From: JAQBGV01 sp032128395
GTDB taxonomy: Bacteria; Planctomycetota; UBA8108; UBA1146
Reading direction: 5' to 3'
DNA: 64,000 bases
NCBI GenBank assembly: GCA_032128395.1
Contig: JAQBGV010000237.1
Span: 14,764 to 78,763, forward strand
This document shows positions 1 to 9,841 of the stretch, piece by piece (position 1 is the stretch's first letter; each line of letters begins with the position of its first letter). The notes below the pieces were generated by a model. It had not been told where the DNA came from and did not search any database. It saw only the letters and a program-made list of their open reading frames with translations. The translations under genes and the position numbers were made by a program.

Positions 1-342
1 GATCCGACGAGCCGCGACCATGTGCAGTACCTCGCGAAGTTCGACGTCCGGTACCAGCAGCGGAAGGGGGTCACGCTCGAGCGAGCGGAGGGTCTCTCCG
101 AAGGATTGCAGCGCACGATCCTCCGACAGAGCCGCCGGATCTCGCGGATCCTCGACGTCGATGGGTATGTCCGACTCGACTATCGCCTCGATAAAGACGG
201 AAGACTCTTCTTCCTCGAGGCGAACCCGAACCCGGATATCTCATGCGATGAGGAGTTCGCGAGTGCGGCGGAGGCGGCCGGCGTCGGCTACGAGTCGCTG
301 CTCGAGAAGATCATCCGGCTCGGGCTGCAGCGAAACTCATGA
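1..342 (+). CDS. ATP-grasp ligase, C-terminal part (D-Ala-D-Ala ligase-like)
   Basis: The reading frame is open from the first base and ends at TGA 340-342, so only the last ~113 codons are present. The visible piece matches the C-terminal half of the ATP-grasp fold of D-alanine--D-alanine ligases and relatives. It has a substrate/metal-binding strand reading LDYRLDKDGRLFFLEANPNP, where the E-x-N motif normally ligates magnesium, followed by a helix of the type SYESLLEKI that closes the family. Whether the substrate is D-alanine or another amino acid or peptide cannot be told without the N-terminal half. The next gene follows after 136 bases on the same strand. Family call is firm; exact substrate is not. 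Confidence 0.7.
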   Translation, partial: DPTSRDHVQYLAKFDVRYQQRKGVTLERAEGLSEGLQRTILRQSRRISRILDVDGYVRLDYRLDKDGRLFFLEANPNPDISCDEEFASAAEAAGVGYESLLEKIIRLGLQRNS

Positions 343-478
343 CATTAGGAGGCTGTCGGGGGTAGCTCTCCTCGAGTTCGAAATCGGGTCAGCCCTTCCT
401 TGCCCATCCACCTCCGGACCCCGAGAATCTTCGCCTCTCGCGGTGGCCACCGTCGCCCTTCTGCAACTGGAGGACCTC

Positions 479-3085
479 GTGCCTGACCCCTCTCTCCCCG
501 CGGAGTTCTCGATCACCGCCACCTGTCGGCGGACGATCGCGGACGAGATCGCCCTGGCGGGGGGGAACGAGGTCTTCTTCTTCGGTCGGCTCGACGAAGA
601 GCTCAGACTCTCCGCGGTCGAGGTCGTCGCCCGCGGTCACGACTCCGCGGTCCCGGTGTTCCTTTCCCGCGCCGGGGACCACCACGTGCTCGTCCACAAC
701 CACCCCGGTGGAAACCTGACCCCTTCCCCCGCCGACCTCTCGATCGCGAGCGAGGCGGGGGCGCGGCGGCTCGGTTTCTTCATCGTCGACAACGAGGCGG
801 AGCGGATCTATCGCGTCGTCGAACCCTTCCCTGAGGCGAAGGAGACCGCGCTCGACCTCGACGAGATCGCGGCGATCTTCTCCCCGGGCGGCCTTCTCGC
901 GAAAGAGATCCCCGGGTTCGAGGACCGCGAGGGGCAGCGCGACTATGCGGTCGCCACCGCCCGGGCGCTGAACGAGGGCCGCGTCACCGCGTTCGAGGCG
1001 GGGACCGGGATCGGCAAGTCGTTCGGCTACTTGGTCCCCTCGATCTTGTGGGCGGCTCGCAACCGCGGGAAGGTCGTGGTCTCGACGCGGACGATCCATC
1101 TCGGAGAACAGCTGATCACGAAGGACCTCCCGACCCTCTCCCGCGTGCTCCCCGTGGAGTTCCGCTACGCACTGATCAAGGGTCGGGGGAACTACGCCTG
1201 TCGTCGAAAGACCGGCCTCGTCCGGTCAGCTCCGGAACTGTTCGCAGAGAGCGTCGAGCGCCAAGGGTGGAACGATGAGATCCTCGGTCGACTGGCGGTG
1301 AGCGAGGAGGGCACCCGCTCCGACCTTCCTCACGAGCCACCGGAAGAGGTCTGGGCGGACTTCTCTTCGACCTCGGACCAATCCCTCAAGGCTCGCTGTC
1401 CGCACTACCGGGAGTGTTTCTACTACGAGGCGCGGCGGCGCGCGTTCGGGGCCCACCTCGTCGTCGTCAACCATCACCTCTTCTTCGCCGACCTGGCGGT
1501 GCGCCGCGGTTCCGGCGACTTCGAGGGAGACCTGGTGATCCCCGGATACCAGCGGGTGGTGTTCGACGAGGCGCACCATCTCGAGGAGATCGCCGCCACT
1601 CACCTCGGCCGCGAGGTCTCCCGTCGCGGCGTTCTGCAGAGCCTCGGCCGGCTCCTCGCACCGAAGAAGAAGGGTGGCCAGGAACGGGGACGCCTTCCCT
1701 GGCTCGCGCAAGAGCTGCGCTCGGTCCGCCGGGGCGCGAGCCTCGAGCACCTCGAGATGGAGCTTCTTCCTCGGCTGCGCGAGACTCGTGGCCTCGTCGA
1801 GGAGATCTTCAGCACCCTCGAAATGCGGGTTTCGGAACGCATCGAGGAAGTGAGTGATGGGAGCCGGCCGCAGGATGACCCGGAGGGCGCGGGTGGAGTG
1901 ATGGCGAGGCTCGGCGATGGCCCCGGTCGAGTGCCGGTCGAGGTGGTCGATGGACCCCTCGATCGACTCCGCGATGTGCTCGAGCGGATGAAGGCGACGG
2001 TGCGCAAGACCGCGTCGCTCCTCGACTCTGAGAAGTTCGAGCCGGCCGATCGTCATGAGGGCGCGATGGCGGAGCTCCGCTCGGCGATGCGCACCCTCGA
2101 CGACCCGATCGCCGCGATCGACTTCATCCTCGCCGCGGAGGGTCCGATCCTCCCCTGGTTCGAATTCCGCGCCGGTCGGTTCGGGAACCTGATCTTCCGC
2201 GCCGCTCCGCTCCACATCGCGGAGATCCTCGCCAGTGACCTCTACCCGCCGCTGCGCTCGGTGGCGATGACGTCCGCCACGCTGACGGTCGGCGACAAGT
2301 GGGACTTCCTCTCCGATCGTCTCGGGTGGGACCGCATCGAGGGGGATCGGTTCGAAGCGCGGAGCTTTCCCTCTCCCTTCGACTTTCGGGAGCAGGTTCT
2401 CCTGGGGATCCCCGAGGACCTTCCCCCTCCCGGCTCGAACGCCTTCGCCGCCGCGTTCTCGGAACTGCTCGTCGACGCGATCCGCGCCGCTCGAGGCCGC
2501 ACTTTCGTGCTGTTCACCAGCCACTGGAGTCTGCGCGAGGTCGCCCGGCGTATCGAGCCCCGTCTCCGCCCGTTCGGGTACCCGCTCCTCGTGCAGGGGA
2601 AGGAGCCTCGATCGGAGTTGCTCGAACGCTTCCGCCGCGCTGGGAACGCGGTGCTGCTCGGCAATCAGTCGTTCTGGGAAGGGGTCGATGTCCCCGGCGC
2701 GGCACTCTCACTGGTCGTGGTGGCCCGGCTCCCGTTCCGCATGCCGAACCACCCCCTCGAACAAGGGCGCGCGGAAGAGATCGAGGCGCGCGGCAAGAGC
2801 GCGTTCGCACATCTCGCGTTGCCGCAGGCGGTGCTCGGTCTCAAGCAGGGATTCGGACGGTTGATCCGCACGAGACGCGACCGCGGCGCCGTGGTGATCG
2901 CCGACAGTCGTGTGCTCAAGAAATCGTACGGAAAGCGCTTCCTCGCGAGCCTTCCCGAGTGTCGCCGGATCGAAGCGCCGTGGAGTGTGGTCCGGGGAGA
3001 GCTCGAGACCTTCTTCGAGGACCGTCCGGTCGAGGCGGGCGCGAACGATCCCGAGTCGGGGGAGGGGATCCCGACGTGGACGTGA
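479..3085 (+). CDS. DinG-type DNA helicase fused to an N-terminal JAMM/RadC-like domain
   Basis: Predicted 868-residue protein. Residues ~10-115 form a JAMM/MPN-type module: E47, then HNHPGG with H73 and H75, then S83 and D86, the spacing seen in RadC and JAMM metalloenzymes. Residues ~140-865 are an XPD/DinG-family superfamily-2 helicase: Walker A AGTGIGKS at 174-181, a DEAH box (VVFDEAHH) near residue 362, and an iron-sulfur-type cysteine set (YAC, then RCPHYREC), plus a helicase C-terminal half with NQSFWEGVDVPG. Known DinG proteins unwind DNA 5'-3' and resolve R-loops. The GTG start at 479 is chosen because GGAGGA lies just upstream; the open frame continues further 5' only over the shadow of the preceding gene. 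It overlaps the next gene by 10 bases. The role of the JAMM domain is unknown. Confidence 0.85.
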   Translation: MPDPSLPAEFSITATCRRTIADEIALAGGNEVFFFGRLDEELRLSAVEVVARGHDSAVPVFLSRAGDHHVLVHNHPGGNLTPSPADLSIASEAGARRLGFFIVDNEAERIYRVVEPFPEAKETALDLDEIAAIFSPGGLLAKEIPGFEDREGQRDYAVATARALNEGRVTAFEAGTGIGKSFGYLVPSILWAARNRGKVVVSTRTIHLGEQLITKDLPTLSRVLPVEFRYALIKGRGNYACRRKTGLVRSAPELFAESVERQGWNDEILGRLAVSEEGTRSDLPHEPPEEVWADFSSTSDQSLKARCPHYRECFYYEARRRAFGAHLVVVNHHLFFADLAVRRGSGDFEGDLVIPGYQRVVFDEAHHLEEIAATHLGREVSRRGVLQSLGRLLAPKKKGGQERGRLPWLAQELRSVRRGASLEHLEMELLPRLRETRGLVEEIFSTLEMRVSERIEEVSDGSRPQDDPEGAGGVMARLGDGPGRVPVEVVDGPLDRLRDVLERMKATVRKTASLLDSEKFEPADRHEGAMAELRSAMRTLDDPIAAIDFILAAEGPILPWFEFRAGRFGNLIFRAAPLHIAEILASDLYPPLRSVAMTSATLTVGDKWDFLSDRLGWDRIEGDRFEARSFPSPFDFREQVLLGIPEDLPPPGSNAFAAAFSELLVDAIRAARGRTFVLFTSHWSLREVARRIEPRLRPFGYPLLVQGKEPRSELLERFRRAGNAVLLGNQSFWEGVDVPGAALSLVVVARLPFRMPNHPLEQGRAEEIEARGKSAFAHLALPQAVLGLKQGFGRLIRTRRDRGAVVIADSRVLKKSYGKRFLASLPECRRIEAPWSVVRGELETFFEDRPVEAGANDPESGEGIPTWT

Positions 3086-3654
3086 CCGCTCTCGTCCTCG
3101 CTGCGGGTTCCTCGAAGCGGATGGGATCGCCGAAGGCGCTCCTCGAGTGGAGGGCGGAGACGTTCGTCGCTCGGATCTGCCGGGTGCTTCTCGAGGGGGG
3201 GGCGACACGGGTGCGCGTCGTCGTCGGCGGCCCGCACCGACCGGAGATCGAGGATGCGGTCGGCGGACTCCCCGGTGCGGTGCAGGTGGTCGTGAACCTC
3301 GATCCCTCCGAGGGGCCGATCTCGAGCGTACGAATCGGGATCGCTGCCACTCCGACCACCGGTGCCTACCTGATTCACCCGGTGGACATCCCCGCGATCG
3401 AACCGGAAGACGTCGCCACCTTGATCGCAGCCGCGGAGCGCGACCCGACCGCCGACGCGGTCGTCCCGTCGATCGCGATGCGAAGGGGGCACCCGCTCCT
3501 GCTGAGCGCCGCGTGCGCGCAGCGACTTCTCGCGCCCGATGCCCCGGCGACGGTTCGAGAGCTGCTCCGTGCCGAGGGGGTGCAGATCTTGCACGTGGTG
3601 CGCGAGAACCGCGGTCTCCTGCGAGATATCGACACGCCCGAAGATCTGGGGTAG
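3076..3654 (+). CDS. MobA/MocA-like nucleotidyltransferase
   Basis: A 192-residue protein with the hallmark N-terminal loop LAAGSSKRMGSPKALL, which binds the nucleotide triphosphate in MobA, MocA (molybdenum cofactor cytidylyl-/guanylyltransferase) and related enzymes. Further on, SEGPISSVRIGI and HPVDIPAI give the substrate-binding loop and the metal-binding aspartate of the fold, and RRGHPLLL is typical of the MocA branch. Start is GTG 3076 with GGAGGGG nine bases upstream. It overlaps the end of the helicase gene and converges with the kinase gene only 4 bases away. No other molybdenum-cofactor genes are in the window, so the acceptor substrate is not determined. Confidence 0.8.
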   Translation: MDVTALVLAAGSSKRMGSPKALLEWRAETFVARICRVLLEGGATRVRVVVGGPHRPEIEDAVGGLPGAVQVVVNLDPSEGPISSVRIGIAATPTTGAYLIHPVDIPAIEPEDVATLIAAAERDPTADAVVPSIAMRRGHPLLLSAACAQRLLAPDAPATVRELLRAEGVQILHVVRENRGLLRDIDTPEDLG

Positions 3655-3658
3655 CAAC

Positions 3659-6139
3659 CTAGTTCCCGCTGACCAGCTTCTTCAGGTACTCCAGGTGCTC
3701 GTACCAGCTGTCGGGACTGGTCCCGGCACTCCTGGCCATGTCGAAGTGGCTCTTCGCGACGTCGAAGTGCCCTCGGTAGAGGAACAGCACGCCGAGCGGG
3801 ATCAGATAGCCCGGGCTGTCTTCGCCGAGGCGTTCGAGGACCAGATTGAAGATCGTCTCATCGGTGATCTTGACCACGTCGAGGGGGAAGATCGCCTTGT
3901 TGACCTCGACGAAGATCTGCTCCTTCTGTACTCGGTCGATCTTGCAGTCGTAGCGGCGGCCTCGCGGAGATTCCCCGATCGGCTTCATCTCGATCCGGAT
4001 CTCTTTCCCCTCGGCCTGCACGGCTTCGAGCTGGGCGAGCGCCTCCTTGACGAAGGTGTCGAGCAGGACGAACCCGGAGAGGTCGGTCTCGATCCGCTGA
4101 CGAATCTCCTCGGTGGACATCTCGGCCTGGACCTCGAGAGCCGCGCTGATCGCGAGCTTGACGTCCCGCTCCGTTGCTGCGCTCTTGTAGCGACCGAACG
4201 CCGTGGCGTAACGCTCCCGCTCCTCGCGGATCCGCCGGTCCGCCTCCGACTTGTTGTACTCGTTCTTCGCCGATTCGATCTCCGCGGCGAGTTCCTCCGC
4301 CTTTTGGATCGACTTGGGATCGGCGAACCCGGGGAACTTCTCGAGGATCGCGAGCGCGGTGTCGAAGTCCCTCTTCTCGCGCTTCTCGCGCGCGGCCTCG
4401 AGGTCACTCGCCACCCGGGCGTCGACCTCCCCCTCCAGCTCGGTGAGGAATTCGTCGATCGTCCGGTTCATCGCCTTGTCCTTGCGAGCATCGCGGGGCC
4501 GGTCATCGAGGAGGAGATACGACTCCCAGAGCTTTCCCTCCGCTCGCAGAGATTCCGCCTTGACGAGAAGGTCCGCCGGTCCGGCGATGAGGGCGCTCCG
4601 CATCTGCTGATCGACCTTTTCGAGCTCTGCGATGATCTCCGGGGCAGCGGGGCTGTACGCGAACTTCCGGAGCAGGTTCTCGAGCCCTCGCCGGCGGAGG
4701 TCGTCGTCCTCGGAGTTGCGCACGATCTGGGCGACCCGCTCACGGGTCTTTCGCTCGTCCTCTGCACGCTCCTCTTTCCATTCGGCGATCCGTTCCTCGA
4801 TGACGAGCTCGGCCCGCTTCGCGAGCGCCGTCTGTTGTCTCGCATCGACTCCTGGCCCCTCCTCGGCCTCTCCGGAGCGGGACGCGCCGGAGATCAGGAA
4901 CATCACCGCGATCACTCCGCCGACGCCCATCCCGACGTAACTGGCGGTGTTGTTCTTCTTGCGGTATGCGGCACGGTTCGAGGTGGTGATCGCCGGCCCG
5001 GTCTTCACCAGCCGTTGAGCGGGTGCACCCTCGCGCGCCGCCGTCGCACGCCCCGTCGCTTCGGCCGCCTTCTTGCGGCTTCGCGGGGCATTCCCGGGGG
5101 CAGGGCGACCGGCGGGCGCGCTCTGCGCCATCGCTTGATCGAGCGCGGTCACCAGCTCGTCGGCTGAAGCGAATCGGCTCGCGGGGTCCTTCTGCAGAAG
5201 TCGCATCACCACTGCATCGAGTGGCCCGGCTCCCTCGGCCGCTTCTGCGATCGGAACCGGCTCCTGATGGACCTGCTTGGTGAGGATCTCCTTGACGGTC
5301 CCCCCGGTAAAGACCGGCTTGCCCGCGAGACAGTGGTAGAGGGTCGCGCCGAGGGAGTAGAGGTCGCTCCGCTGATCGACCTCCTCTCCCCGCGCCTGCT
5401 CGGGGGAGAGGTAGAAGGGGGTCCCCTTCTTCTTGTGCTCAGCTGCGAGCAGTTCGGCGTCATCGATGGGGATGGCGAGACCGAGATCCGCGATGCGGGT
5501 GCGCCCGTCGCTGCCGATCAAAATGTTGTCGGGCTTCAGGTCTCGGTGGAGGAGCCCGTGTCGATGGGCGTGGGCGAGTCCATCGGCGACCTGTTTTGCG
5601 ATCTGGTGGGTCTCTCCGAAGGAGAGTTTGCCTCGACGCTCGAGCTTTTGTCGGAGGGACTCTCCCTCGACGTACTCCATCGCGAAGTAGTAGCGGCCAT
5701 CGGACACCCCTGCATCGATCGCGTGGACGATGTTCGGGTGATTGAGCTTTGCGACCGACTTCGCCTCGCGCAGGAAGTCGGCGACGAAGCGCTCCCGTTC
5801 GGTGTGCCCCGGATGGAGGATCTTCACCGCGACGGTCTTGTCGAGCGAGAGCTGGTTCGCCCGGTACACGGTTCCGACCGCGCCCTTCCCGATCGGGGCC
5901 TCGATTCGGAATCCGGCGACTTGTTCTGGGGGGAGAGCGCGCTCGACCGCGGTGCGGATCTTCTCGGCACTGTCAGCGGGGAGGATCCCGAGCTCGACCG
6001 CGACCTCCCACGCGTGCTTCTCGACCCCGATCTCGCGGCGCTGGGCGATCGACGAGAGGATCCGGTCCCCTTGCCCGGCGTCGAGGCGGCCATTCTGGAT
6101 GGCGATCTTCAGGAACAGGGTGTCACGATTCTCGGCCAC
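3659..6139 (-). CDS. Membrane-anchored Ser/Thr protein kinase
   Basis: An 826-residue Hanks-type kinase. Residues 1-75 are a small helical module preceding the catalytic domain. The kinase spans ~77-345: glycine loop GKGAVG 84-89, catalytic lysine K106 (AVKIL), HRDLKPDN with D200, a DLG in place of DFG at ~218, and GTPFYLSPEQ activation segment. All residues needed for activity are present. A basic Ala/Pro linker leads to a single membrane segment (ASYVGMGVGGVIAVMFLISG, ~400-420). The remaining ~400 residues are charged, largely helical coiled coil and then a TPR-like end, and should lie outside the membrane. GTG start at 6139 has AGGAG seven bases upstream. The gene is divergent from the peptidase at 6398. 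Signal and targets are unknown. Confidence 0.9.
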   Translation of the reverse strand: MAENRDTLFLKIAIQNGRLDAGQGDRILSSIAQRREIGVEKHAWEVAVELGILPADSAEKIRTAVERALPPEQVAGFRIEAPIGKGAVGTVYRANQLSLDKTVAVKILHPGHTERERFVADFLREAKSVAKLNHPNIVHAIDAGVSDGRYYFAMEYVEGESLRQKLERRGKLSFGETHQIAKQVADGLAHAHRHGLLHRDLKPDNILIGSDGRTRIADLGLAIPIDDAELLAAEHKKKGTPFYLSPEQARGEEVDQRSDLYSLGATLYHCLAGKPVFTGGTVKEILTKQVHQEPVPIAEAAEGAGPLDAVVMRLLQKDPASRFASADELVTALDQAMAQSAPAGRPAPGNAPRSRKKAAEATGRATAAREGAPAQRLVKTGPAITTSNRAAYRKKNNTASYVGMGVGGVIAVMFLISGASRSGEAEEGPGVDARQQTALAKRAELVIEERIAEWKEERAEDERKTRERVAQIVRNSEDDDLRRRGLENLLRKFAYSPAAPEIIAELEKVDQQMRSALIAGPADLLVKAESLRAEGKLWESYLLLDDRPRDARKDKAMNRTIDEFLTELEGEVDARVASDLEAAREKREKRDFDTALAILEKFPGFADPKSIQKAEELAAEIESAKNEYNKSEADRRIREERERYATAFGRYKSAATERDVKLAISAALEVQAEMSTEEIRQRIETDLSGFVLLDTFVKEALAQLEAVQAEGKEIRIEMKPIGESPRGRRYDCKIDRVQKEQIFVEVNKAIFPLDVVKITDETIFNLVLERLGEDSPGYLIPLGVLFLYRGHFDVAKSHFDMARSAGTSPDSWYEHLEYLKKLVSGN

Positions 6140-6397
6140 TGGGCTCCTCTACTGATTCTGCCTCACAGCTCGGCTCTCCACCGGTCGTTCCGGAGGGCGG
6201 TCGCACGCGATCCCGCTGAGACGAACTACCGCCGGGGGGATCGTTGCGATGGTTCGCCCCGCCCCCCTTCGAGGATGGTCGATGAGAAGGCACCGCTGCC
6301 CTGGAGTCAACGCAGTCCGGAAAGCGGCGCGAACTGCGGCCCTACCGCCGAGTAGGGTAGTATGCCGCGGGCCCCTGGGGAGGAGTGTGACGCCACC

Positions 6398-9300
6398 ATG
6401 ACATCCACCGACCGAGAAGCGTGTGCGCGGACAAGTTCGGATGGGAAAGATTCCGCCTCGCAGATCCATTCCCCACCCCTCCTGCTTGTCGGAGTTCTCC
6501 TCTCGGTGGTCGCATCGTCCGCCCTGAACGCCGTTCCCGCCGATTCCACTCCTATCCACCATCGGATCCAGGTGATGGTCCAACCGGGGGAGGGGCGACT
6601 GGTCGCCACGGACGTGATCACCGGGGACGATCTCGGTGATCGGGTGCGCTTCACCCTGAACGATTCGCTGATAGTGAGTCCCGGTGAGGGGGGATGGCGG
6701 ATCGTCGAGGAGGAGGTCGATCGGGATGGTCCGAGCGGTGGGATCGACCACCGCGATGCGACCGACCCTCGGGTCGGTCGCCGCAGCTACCTCGCCACCC
6801 GTTCTGCGCAAGGAACGGCTCCCCTCCGAGTGAGGTACTCGGGAACGATCACCCATCCGGTGACGCGCGAAGGGGAGGAGTACGCCCGCAGCTTCTCCTC
6901 CACCCCCGGCATCGTCTGTGACGAGGGCGTCTACCTCGGCGGTGCCGCCGCCTGGATCCCGGAGTTCGGAGATCGACTCTTCACGTACGAGCTGATGGTC
7001 CGACTCCCTTCTGGCTGGGAAGCGGTGAGTCAGGGGACGCGCACCGCGCGCGAGAGCGGCGAGGGATGGAGCGGCGTCACTTGGCGCGTCGATACCCCGA
7101 CCGAGGAAGCGCACCTCATCGCCGGGAAGTACTTCGAGTGGACCCGCCCCGCCGGAGCGGTCGAGGCGCAGGTCTTCCTGCGTGAGGACGATGAGAACCT
7201 CGCCGCGAAGTATCTCGAGGTCACCGCTCAGTACGTGGAGATGTACTCGAAGCTGCTCGGCCCCTACCCGTACCCGAAGTTTGCGCTCGTCGAGAATTTC
7301 TGGGAGACCGGTTACGGCATGCCGAGCTTCACGCTGCTCGGCCCGCAGGTGATCCGACTCCCCTTCATCCTGCACAGTTCCTATCCCCACGAGATCCTCC
7401 ACAACTGGTGGGGGAACTCCGTGTACGTCGACTTCGACCGGGGGAACTGGTGCGAGGGGCTGACCGCGTACCTCGCGGACCATCTGGTAAGAGAAGGGCT
7501 AGGGCAGGGAGAGGCGTATCGGCGCGACACCCTCGCAAAGTACAAGAGCTACGTCGACGAGGGGAACGAGATCTCGCTCGCCGAGTTCCGTTCCCGCCAC
7601 TCCGGTGCCACCGAGGCGGTCGGCTACGGGAAGTCGCTGATGCTTTGGCACATGCTTCGACGGGACATCGGGGACCAGGCCTTCGTCCAGGCGCTCGGTC
7701 GTGTGTATCGGCGACACCGGTACCAGCGCATCTCGTTCGGTGAGATCGAGAAGGTCTTCAACGAGACGGCGGGCCGTGATCTCGCTCGCATCTTCGACCA
7801 ATGGATCAGCCGGACCGGCGCGCCGGAATTGTCCCTGCAGGTGATGCCCCCGGCGGAAGGAGCGGAGGACTGGTCCCTCGCCGTCGCGCAGGTGCAGGAG
7901 GAGGACGCGTACCACCTCCAAGTGCCGGTCGCCGTCCGCTACGAAGGATCCGACTCCGCGCAGACGTTCACCGTGCCTCTTCACGGAATCGATGGGGGGC
8001 CCGCTCCGCGTCGACTCTCCGTCACGCTCCCGGGAGGGCGGCGACCGCTCTGGGTCGCCGTCGACCCTTGGGTCGACCTGTTCCGCAAACTCGATCGCGA
8101 AGAGGTTCCCCCCTCGATCGGGAACATCTTCGGCGCCGCTCGCGTCGCGGTGATCCTCCCATCCGGGGAGGGGGAACCGAACTGGGCGGATTTTTCCACT
8201 GCTTGGGATCCCGACGGGGGACAGTTCGAACTCCTCGGCGAGGATGAGATCACCGCACTTCCGAGCGATCGTCCCGTCTGGATCCTCGGGCGGGAGAATC
8301 GCTGGGCGGAGTCGGTCCGAGAGGGGGTGCGTGCGCGAGGAACGGACGTAGGACTCGAGACACTCCGTTTCGGGGCCGAATCGCGCCCCACGTCTCAGCA
8401 CTGCTTCGTCCTCGTCGAGCGACACCCGGCAAACCCCGATTTGACGATCGGTTGGATCGGCGCCGATCTGGAGAGTGCGCTCCCCGGCCTCGCCCGGAAG
8501 CTGCCGCACTACGGAAAGTACTCCTATCTCGCGTTCGAGGGAGATGAGCCGGTCAACGTGGTGAAGGGGCAGTGGTCGACCGATCGCTCGCCGCTCATCT
8601 GGCGCGCGGACGGGTTCCGCGGACCTGCGCCGGCGCTCCCCGAGCGCGAGCCGCTCGCCCGCCTCGCGCCGGTGTTCGACCCGGCGGCGTTCAGGAGACA
8701 CATCGAATTCCTGGCCGACCCCTCGCTCGAGGGTCGCCAAACGGGCAGCGCCGGCGCGTCGCGTGCGGCGTCGTACATCGCCCGAGCGTTCGCCGAGGCG
8801 GGGCTGCGACCCGGCGGGGGGGACGGCAGTTTCATCGACGAGTGGGTCGAACCGGGACCGGCTGGCCCGCTCACCCTGCGTAACGTCATCGCGGTGCTCC
8901 CCGGCGAGAGTCCGGCTGGTTCGGGGCAGTCGGTGATCATCGGTGCGCACCTCGATCATCTGGGGAGGGGATGGCCGGATGTTCGAGCCGGATCCGAGGG
9001 GATGATCCACCCCGGCGCAGATGACAACGCCTCCGGGGTCGCGGTCCTCATCGAGGTCGCTCGCCTCCTCGCGGAGACCCATCGCCCATCTCGACCGATC
9101 GTCTTCGTCGCCTTCGACGGCGAGGAGTGGGGGAGGAAGGGGTCGATCCACTACGTCACGACCGAGACGGTTCGTCCCGCCCGCGATGCGTTCGCGATGC
9201 TCTCCCTCGACGCGGTCGGACGACTCGCGGGGAAGAAGCTCCTCGTCCTCGGCACGGGCACGGCGACCGAGTGGGTTCACATCGCGCGCGGGATCGGCTT

Positions 9301-9838
9301 CACCACCGGGATCGAGTCGACCGCGGTCGCCGACGACCCTGGCGGATCGGACCAGGTCAGCTTCCACGAGATCGGGATCCCGTCGGTGCAGCTGACGAGC
9401 GGACCGCACGAGGACTACCATCGCCCGAGCGACACCCCCGACAAGATCGATGCGGCGGGGCTGATCCAAGTGGCGACTTGGCTTCGCGAGGCGCTCCTCT
9501 ACTTGAGCGAGCGCGAGGAGCCGCTCACTTCGACCCTCGCGGGCGGTCTGGCCTCCACGCCCGCGGGGGGAGGACGGCGCGTCTCACTCGGGACCGTCCC
9601 CGACTTCGCGCACCCCGGCCCGGGGGTTCGCATCGACTCGGTGCTTCCCGGTTCGCCCGCCGAGAAGGCGGGGCTCGCCGGGGGCGACTTGCTCGTGAAG
9701 ATCGACGGCCGCGAGATCGCCGACCTGCGCGCCTACGCGGAAGTGCTGCGAGCGCACGCTCCCGGGGACACGATCGCGATCGAGGTCGAACGAGGTGGCG
9801 AGCGCGTGCAAGTGTCCGCCACCCTCGTGGAGCGGTAG
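6398..9838 (+). CDS. Secreted M1 aminopeptidase / M28 peptidase / PDZ fusion
   Basis: About 1146 residues with an N-terminal export signal (LLLVGVLLSVVASSALNAVP). First unit: M1 gluzincin metallopeptidase with GYGMPSF in place of the GAMEN loop and HEILH at 331-335; the third zinc ligand is E353 in NWCEG, one residue closer than the textbook 18-residue spacing. Second unit: M28 zinc peptidase with HLDHLG, GADDNASGVA and DGEEW supplying the two-metal site. Third unit: a C-terminal PDZ domain (VLPGSPAEKAGLAGGDLL). Two peptidase classes in one exported chain suggest extracellular or periplasmic peptide breakdown. ATG 6398 is preceded by GGGGAGGAG at 13 bases; an in-frame ATG at 6362 would add 12 residues. 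A membrane glycosyltransferase-like gene follows after 3 bases. Confidence 0.88.
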   Translation: MTSTDREACARTSSDGKDSASQIHSPPLLLVGVLLSVVASSALNAVPADSTPIHHRIQVMVQPGEGRLVATDVITGDDLGDRVRFTLNDSLIVSPGEGGWRIVEEEVDRDGPSGGIDHRDATDPRVGRRSYLATRSAQGTAPLRVRYSGTITHPVTREGEEYARSFSSTPGIVCDEGVYLGGAAAWIPEFGDRLFTYELMVRLPSGWEAVSQGTRTARESGEGWSGVTWRVDTPTEEAHLIAGKYFEWTRPAGAVEAQVFLREDDENLAAKYLEVTAQYVEMYSKLLGPYPYPKFALVENFWETGYGMPSFTLLGPQVIRLPFILHSSYPHEILHNWWGNSVYVDFDRGNWCEGLTAYLADHLVREGLGQGEAYRRDTLAKYKSYVDEGNEISLAEFRSRHSGATEAVGYGKSLMLWHMLRRDIGDQAFVQALGRVYRRHRYQRISFGEIEKVFNETAGRDLARIFDQWISRTGAPELSLQVMPPAEGAEDWSLAVAQVQEEDAYHLQVPVAVRYEGSDSAQTFTVPLHGIDGGPAPRRLSVTLPGGRRPLWVAVDPWVDLFRKLDREEVPPSIGNIFGAARVAVILPSGEGEPNWADFSTAWDPDGGQFELLGEDEITALPSDRPVWILGRENRWAESVREGVRARGTDVGLETLRFGAESRPTSQHCFVLVERHPANPDLTIGWIGADLESALPGLARKLPHYGKYSYLAFEGDEPVNVVKGQWSTDRSPLIWRADGFRGPAPALPEREPLARLAPVFDPAAFRRHIEFLADPSLEGRQTGSAGASRAASYIARAFAEAGLRPGGGDGSFIDEWVEPGPAGPLTLRNVIAVLPGESPAGSGQSVIIGAHLDHLGRGWPDVRAGSEGMIHPGADDNASGVAVLIEVARLLAETHRPSRPIVFVAFDGEEWGRKGSIHYVTTETVRPARDAFAMLSLDAVGRLAGKKLLVLGTGTATEWVHIARGIGFTTGIESTAVADDPGGSDQVSFHEIGIPSVQLTSGPHEDYHRPSDTPDKIDAAGLIQVATWLREALLYLSEREEPLTSTLAGGLASTPAGGGRRVSLGTVPDFAHPGPGVRIDSVLPGSPAEKAGLAGGDLLVKIDGREIADLRAYAEVLRAHAPGDTIAIEVERGGERVQVSATLVER

Positions 9839-9841
9839 CGG

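Noticed and set aside
20..478. Long N-terminal extension of the DinG-like helicase from ATG 20
   Set aside because: This stretch is the out-of-frame shadow of the ATP-grasp gene (1-342) plus the intergenic gap; the translated sequence is serine/arginine low-complexity.
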